NCBI GenBank assembly: GCA_046732465.1
Contig: JBKPND010000075.1
Location: forward strand, 1-5,738
Length of the DNA: 5,738 nt
Direction of reading: 5' to 3'
Origin: DASUPK01 sp046732465
Lineage (GTDB): Bacteria > Actinomycetota > Thermoleophilia > Solirubrobacterales > 70-9
Shown: positions 3,361 to 5,738 of the stretch, piece after piece
Layout: each line of letters starts with the position of its first letter
Numbering within the stretch: the first letter of the stretch is position 1
The notes under the pieces: generated by a model
Seen by the model: the letters and a program-made list of their open reading frames with translations, nothing else
What the model was told of the DNA's origin: nothing
Databases searched by the model: none
Program-made: the position numbers and the translations under genes

Positions 3361-5199
3361 GTGGAACAGAAGACTGTCGAAGAGAGGGAACGCGTCGTCA
3401 TCCGCTTCGCGGGTGACTCCGGCGATGGCATTCAGCTGTCGGGCAACCTGTTCGCCGCCGAGACCGCGCTGATCGGCAACGACCTGGTGACGCTGCCGGA
3501 CTTCCCGGCCGAGATCCGCGCACCGGCCGGCACCCTCGCGGGAGTCTCCGCCTTCCAGATCCACTTCGCCTCGCGCGAGATCCTGACGCCGGGCGGCCGC
3601 CCGAACGTCCTGGTGGCGATGAACCCCGCCGCGCTCAAGGCCAACCTCGCCGAGCTCGAGCCGGGCGGCATCGTGATCGCCAACGAGGACGGCTTCACGA
3701 AGGGCAACCTCGGCAAGGCCCGCTACGACTCGAACCCGCTCGAGGACGACTCACTCGACGGGTACCAGGTCTTCCGCGTCCCGATGACCTCGATGACGAT
3801 CCGCGCGACGGAGGGCATCGAGATCACCTCCCGCGACGCCGCCCGGTCGAAGAACTTCTTCGCCCTCGGCCTCGTCTCCTGGATGTATGGCCGGCCGACC
3901 GACTCGACCATCGCCTGGATCGAGAAGAAGTTCGAGTCGAAGCCACCGATCCGGGACGCCAACCTCGCCGCCTTCCGGGCCGGCTTCAATTTCGGCGAGA
4001 CCGCCGAGCTGCTGCAGGTGAGCTACCAGGTGAAGGCCGCGCCGGCGGAGGCCGGTACCTACCGCGCCGTCAACGGCACCAACGCGACCGCCCTCGGCCT
4101 GATCGCCGCCAGCGTCCGCAGCGGCCTGCCGCTGTTCCTGGCGAGCTACCCGATCACGCCGGCCTCCGAGCTGCTCCACGAGCTCTCGCGGCAGAAGAAG
4201 TTCGGCGTGCGCACCGTGCAGGCCGAGGACGAGATCGCCGCGGCCAACATCGCGCTCGGCGCCGCCTTCGGCGGCCAGCTCGGCGTCACTGCCACCAGCG
4301 GCCCGGGGATGGACCTGAAGGCCGAGACGATCGGCCTCGCCGTCGCGCTCGAGCTGCCGCTGCTGGTGATCGACGTCCAGCGCGCCGGCCCCTCGACCGG
4401 CATGCCGACCAAGACCGAGGCGGCTGACCTGCTCACCGCGATCTACGGGCGCCACGGCGAATCGCCGCTGCCGGTGATCGCGTCGTCGACTCCGGCGGAT
4501 TGCTTCGAGGCGGCGCTCGAGGCGGCCCGGATCGCCGTCACCTACCGGACGCCGGTGATCCTCCTCTCGGACACCTTCCTGGCGAACTCCTCCGAGCCGT
4601 GGCGTCTCCCCGAGGTGGCCGAGCTGCCGGAGATCGATCCGGGCTTCGCGACCGATGCGGACGCCAAGGACTTCCAGCCGTACGCGCGCGACGAGCGCGG
4701 GGCCCGCCCCTGGGCCGTCCCTGGAACGCCCGGCCTCGCCCACGTGATCGGCGGGCTCGAGAAGGAGGACGTCACCGGGCAGATCTCATACGAGCCCGAG
4801 AACCACGCCCGGATGACCGAGCTGCGCGCCGCCAAGGTCGCCGGCCTCGCCGACGAGATCCCCGATCTGGTCCCCGACGACCCGGACGGCGCCGACCTGC
4901 TCGTCCTCGGCTGGGGCTCGAGCTACGGGGCGATCACCGGTGCCGCCAGGCGCATCCGCCGCCGCGGCGGCAAGGTCGCCTGCGCCCACCTTCGCCACCT
5001 CAACCCGCTGCCGCGCAACACAGGTGAGCTCCTCCGCTCCTACGAGAAGGTGCTGATCCCCGAGACCAACAGCGGCCAGCTCTGGCGGATCGTCCGGGCC
5101 GAGTTCCTGATCGACGCCCTCCGCTACAACAAGGTCGAGGGCCTGCCGATCTTCGCCGAGGAGCTCGACGAGATGATCAGCGGACACCTGGGCCTATGA
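3361..5199 (+). CDS. korA: 2-oxoacid:ferredoxin oxidoreductase, fused gamma-alpha subunit (KorA)
   Basis: Large subunit (612 aa from this GTG) of a two-subunit 2-oxoacid:acceptor oxidoreductase, probably 2-oxoglutarate:ferredoxin oxidoreductase, which converts 2-oxoglutarate and CoA to succinyl-CoA, CO2 and reduced ferredoxin in the cytoplasm. Residues about 12-195 are the gamma domain, opening with G-D-S-G-D-G-I at 18-24 and F-P-A-E-I-R-A-P. After a linker comes the alpha pyrimidine-binding domain with S-Y-P-I-T-P at 262-267, an A-E-D-E-I acidic motif, T-S-G-P-G at 312-316, and Q-R-A-G-P-S-T-G-M-P-T. The C-terminal domain ends in a typical V-L-I-P-E-T-N-S-G-Q segment. The gamma-alpha fusion is the arrangement known for actinobacterial KorA (for example M. 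tuberculosis Rv2455c). The frame runs back to an ATG at 3274, adding 29 unremarkable residues, but the ribosome-binding site favours 3361. The stop overlaps the korB start. Pyruvate as substrate cannot be excluded from sequence alone. Confidence 0.93.
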   Translation: MEQKTVEERERVVIRFAGDSGDGIQLSGNLFAAETALIGNDLVTLPDFPAEIRAPAGTLAGVSAFQIHFASREILTPGGRPNVLVAMNPAALKANLAELEPGGIVIANEDGFTKGNLGKARYDSNPLEDDSLDGYQVFRVPMTSMTIRATEGIEITSRDAARSKNFFALGLVSWMYGRPTDSTIAWIEKKFESKPPIRDANLAAFRAGFNFGETAELLQVSYQVKAAPAEAGTYRAVNGTNATALGLIAASVRSGLPLFLASYPITPASELLHELSRQKKFGVRTVQAEDEIAAANIALGAAFGGQLGVTATSGPGMDLKAETIGLAVALELPLLVIDVQRAGPSTGMPTKTEAADLLTAIYGRHGESPLPVIASSTPADCFEAALEAARIAVTYRTPVILLSDTFLANSSEPWRLPEVAELPEIDPGFATDADAKDFQPYARDERGARPWAVPGTPGLAHVIGGLEKEDVTGQISYEPENHARMTELRAAKVAGLADEIPDLVPDDPDGADLLVLGWGSSYGAITGAARRIRRRGGKVACAHLRHLNPLPRNTGELLRSYEKVLIPETNSGQLWRIVRAEFLIDALRYNKVEGLPIFAEELDEMISGHLGL

Positions 5200-5738
5200 G
5201 CCAGGCGAACGGACATCCCACGAACGGCGGGGCGCCCGAGGCGGCGGGCGACGGCGCGACGCTCACCCTGACCAAGAAGGACTTCGCCTCCGATCAGGAG
5301 ACCCGCTGGTGCCCGGGCTGCGGCGACTACGCCATCCTCGCGACGGTCCAGCAGTTCCTGCCGGAGATGGGCATCCCGCCGGAGAAGATCGTCTTCGTCG
5401 CCGGCATCGGCTGTTCCGGTCGCTTCGCCTACTACATGAGCACCTACGGGGTGCACGGCATCCACGGCCGCGCCCCGGCTCTCGCCACCGGCTTGGCCGT
5501 CGCCCGTCCCGACCTTTCGGTCTGGGTGGTCACCGGCGACGGCGACTCGCTCTCGATCGGCGGCAACCACCTGATCCACGCGCTGCGCCGCAACGTGCCG
5601 ATCAACATCCTGCTCTTCAACAACCAGATCTACGGCCTCACCAAGGGCCAGTACTCGCCGACCTCGGAGCAGGGCAAGGTCACCAAGTCGACGCCGTTCG
5701 GCTCCCAGGACCACCCCTTCAACCCGGTCGCCCTCGCC
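5196..5738 (+). CDS. korB: 2-oxoacid:ferredoxin oxidoreductase beta subunit (KorB), 3' end missing
   Basis: The first 181 codons of the beta subunit, open to the window edge. Actinobacterial KorB proteins are about 350-370 aa, so roughly half is seen. The start ATG overlaps the korA stop as ATGA, which implies translational coupling and equal subunit supply. After a Gly/Ala-rich N-terminal tail (1-25), W-C39-P-G-C42-G gives two [4Fe-4S] ligands and G-I-G-C73-S-G-R a third; the remaining ligand should lie beyond the window. The thiamine-diphosphate motif begins at G-D-G (114-116) and ends at the N-N pair (142-143), followed by I-Y-G-L-T-K-G-Q-Y-S-P-T-S, the typical wording of this family. The visible end, D-H-P-F-N-P-V, fits KorB of actinobacteria. 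The beta subunit holds the cofactors that decarboxylate the oxoacid and pass electrons to ferredoxin. Confidence 0.95.
   Translation, partial: MSQANGHPTNGGAPEAAGDGATLTLTKKDFASDQETRWCPGCGDYAILATVQQFLPEMGIPPEKIVFVAGIGCSGRFAYYMSTYGVHGIHGRAPALATGLAVARPDLSVWVVTGDGDSLSIGGNHLIHALRRNVPINILLFNNQIYGLTKGQYSPTSEQGKVTKSTPFGSQDHPFNPVALA

Noticed and set aside
3751..4743. A 330-codon minus-strand open frame inside korA
   Set aside because: It is fully antisense to well-conserved korA sequence; the product is low-complexity and lacks recognisable motifs.
5124..5714. A 196-codon minus-strand open frame antisense to korB
   Set aside because: The plus frame carries C-P-G-C-G and the thiamine-diphosphate motif; the antisense product shows only Val/Ala/Gly/Asp-rich filler.

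Overview
The window is a GC-rich chromosomal segment of a bacterium, most likely an actinobacterium of the class Thermoleophilia (Solirubrobacterales-like). This inference rests on very high G+C at third codon positions, tRNA genes without an encoded CCA end, and protein wording I associate with that group, above all the L,D-transpeptidase-type lipoprotein with its YGCC...SGHQPNL segment. The korA-korB pair also resembles the actinobacterial form of 2-oxoacid:ferredoxin oxidoreductase. No database search was possible.

Layout, left to right. Positions 1-126 hold a possible leftward gene start (1-31), a weak promoter-like box and a perfect 16-bp palindrome. They lead into tRNA-Ser(GCT) at 127-216. 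Only four bases later a rightward gene for a secreted YkuD-type L,D-transpeptidase lipoprotein begins (221-1003). Convergent to it lies an FMN-dependent alpha-hydroxy-acid oxidase/dehydrogenase (minus strand, 1022-1957). Its reading frame continues 43 conserved-looking codons further upstream but has no ATG, GTG or TTG there. Divergent from it is a small unrecognised 113-aa protein (2127-2468), followed by tRNA-Arg(ACG) at 2502-2575. A minus-strand RibD/DHFR-like reductase (2578-3201) ends two bases from the 3' end of that tRNA. Its divergent partner is korA (3361-5199), which overlaps korB (5196 to the window end, incomplete) by the tetranucleotide ATGA.

Functionally, korA and korB are the only clear operon. 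They encode the gamma-alpha fused subunit and the thiamine-diphosphate/iron-sulfur beta subunit of a 2-oxoacid:ferredoxin oxidoreductase, probably acting on 2-oxoglutarate at the TCA cycle. The other genes look like single housekeeping or accessory units packed very tightly. Several gene boundaries leave almost no untranslated sequence, which suggests leaderless or tRNA-linked expression. I see no mobile element, CRISPR array, phage gene or defence system. The points most worth following are the missing start codon of the FMN enzyme, the nested inverted repeat between the reductase gene and kor, and the tRNA-lipoprotein junction.
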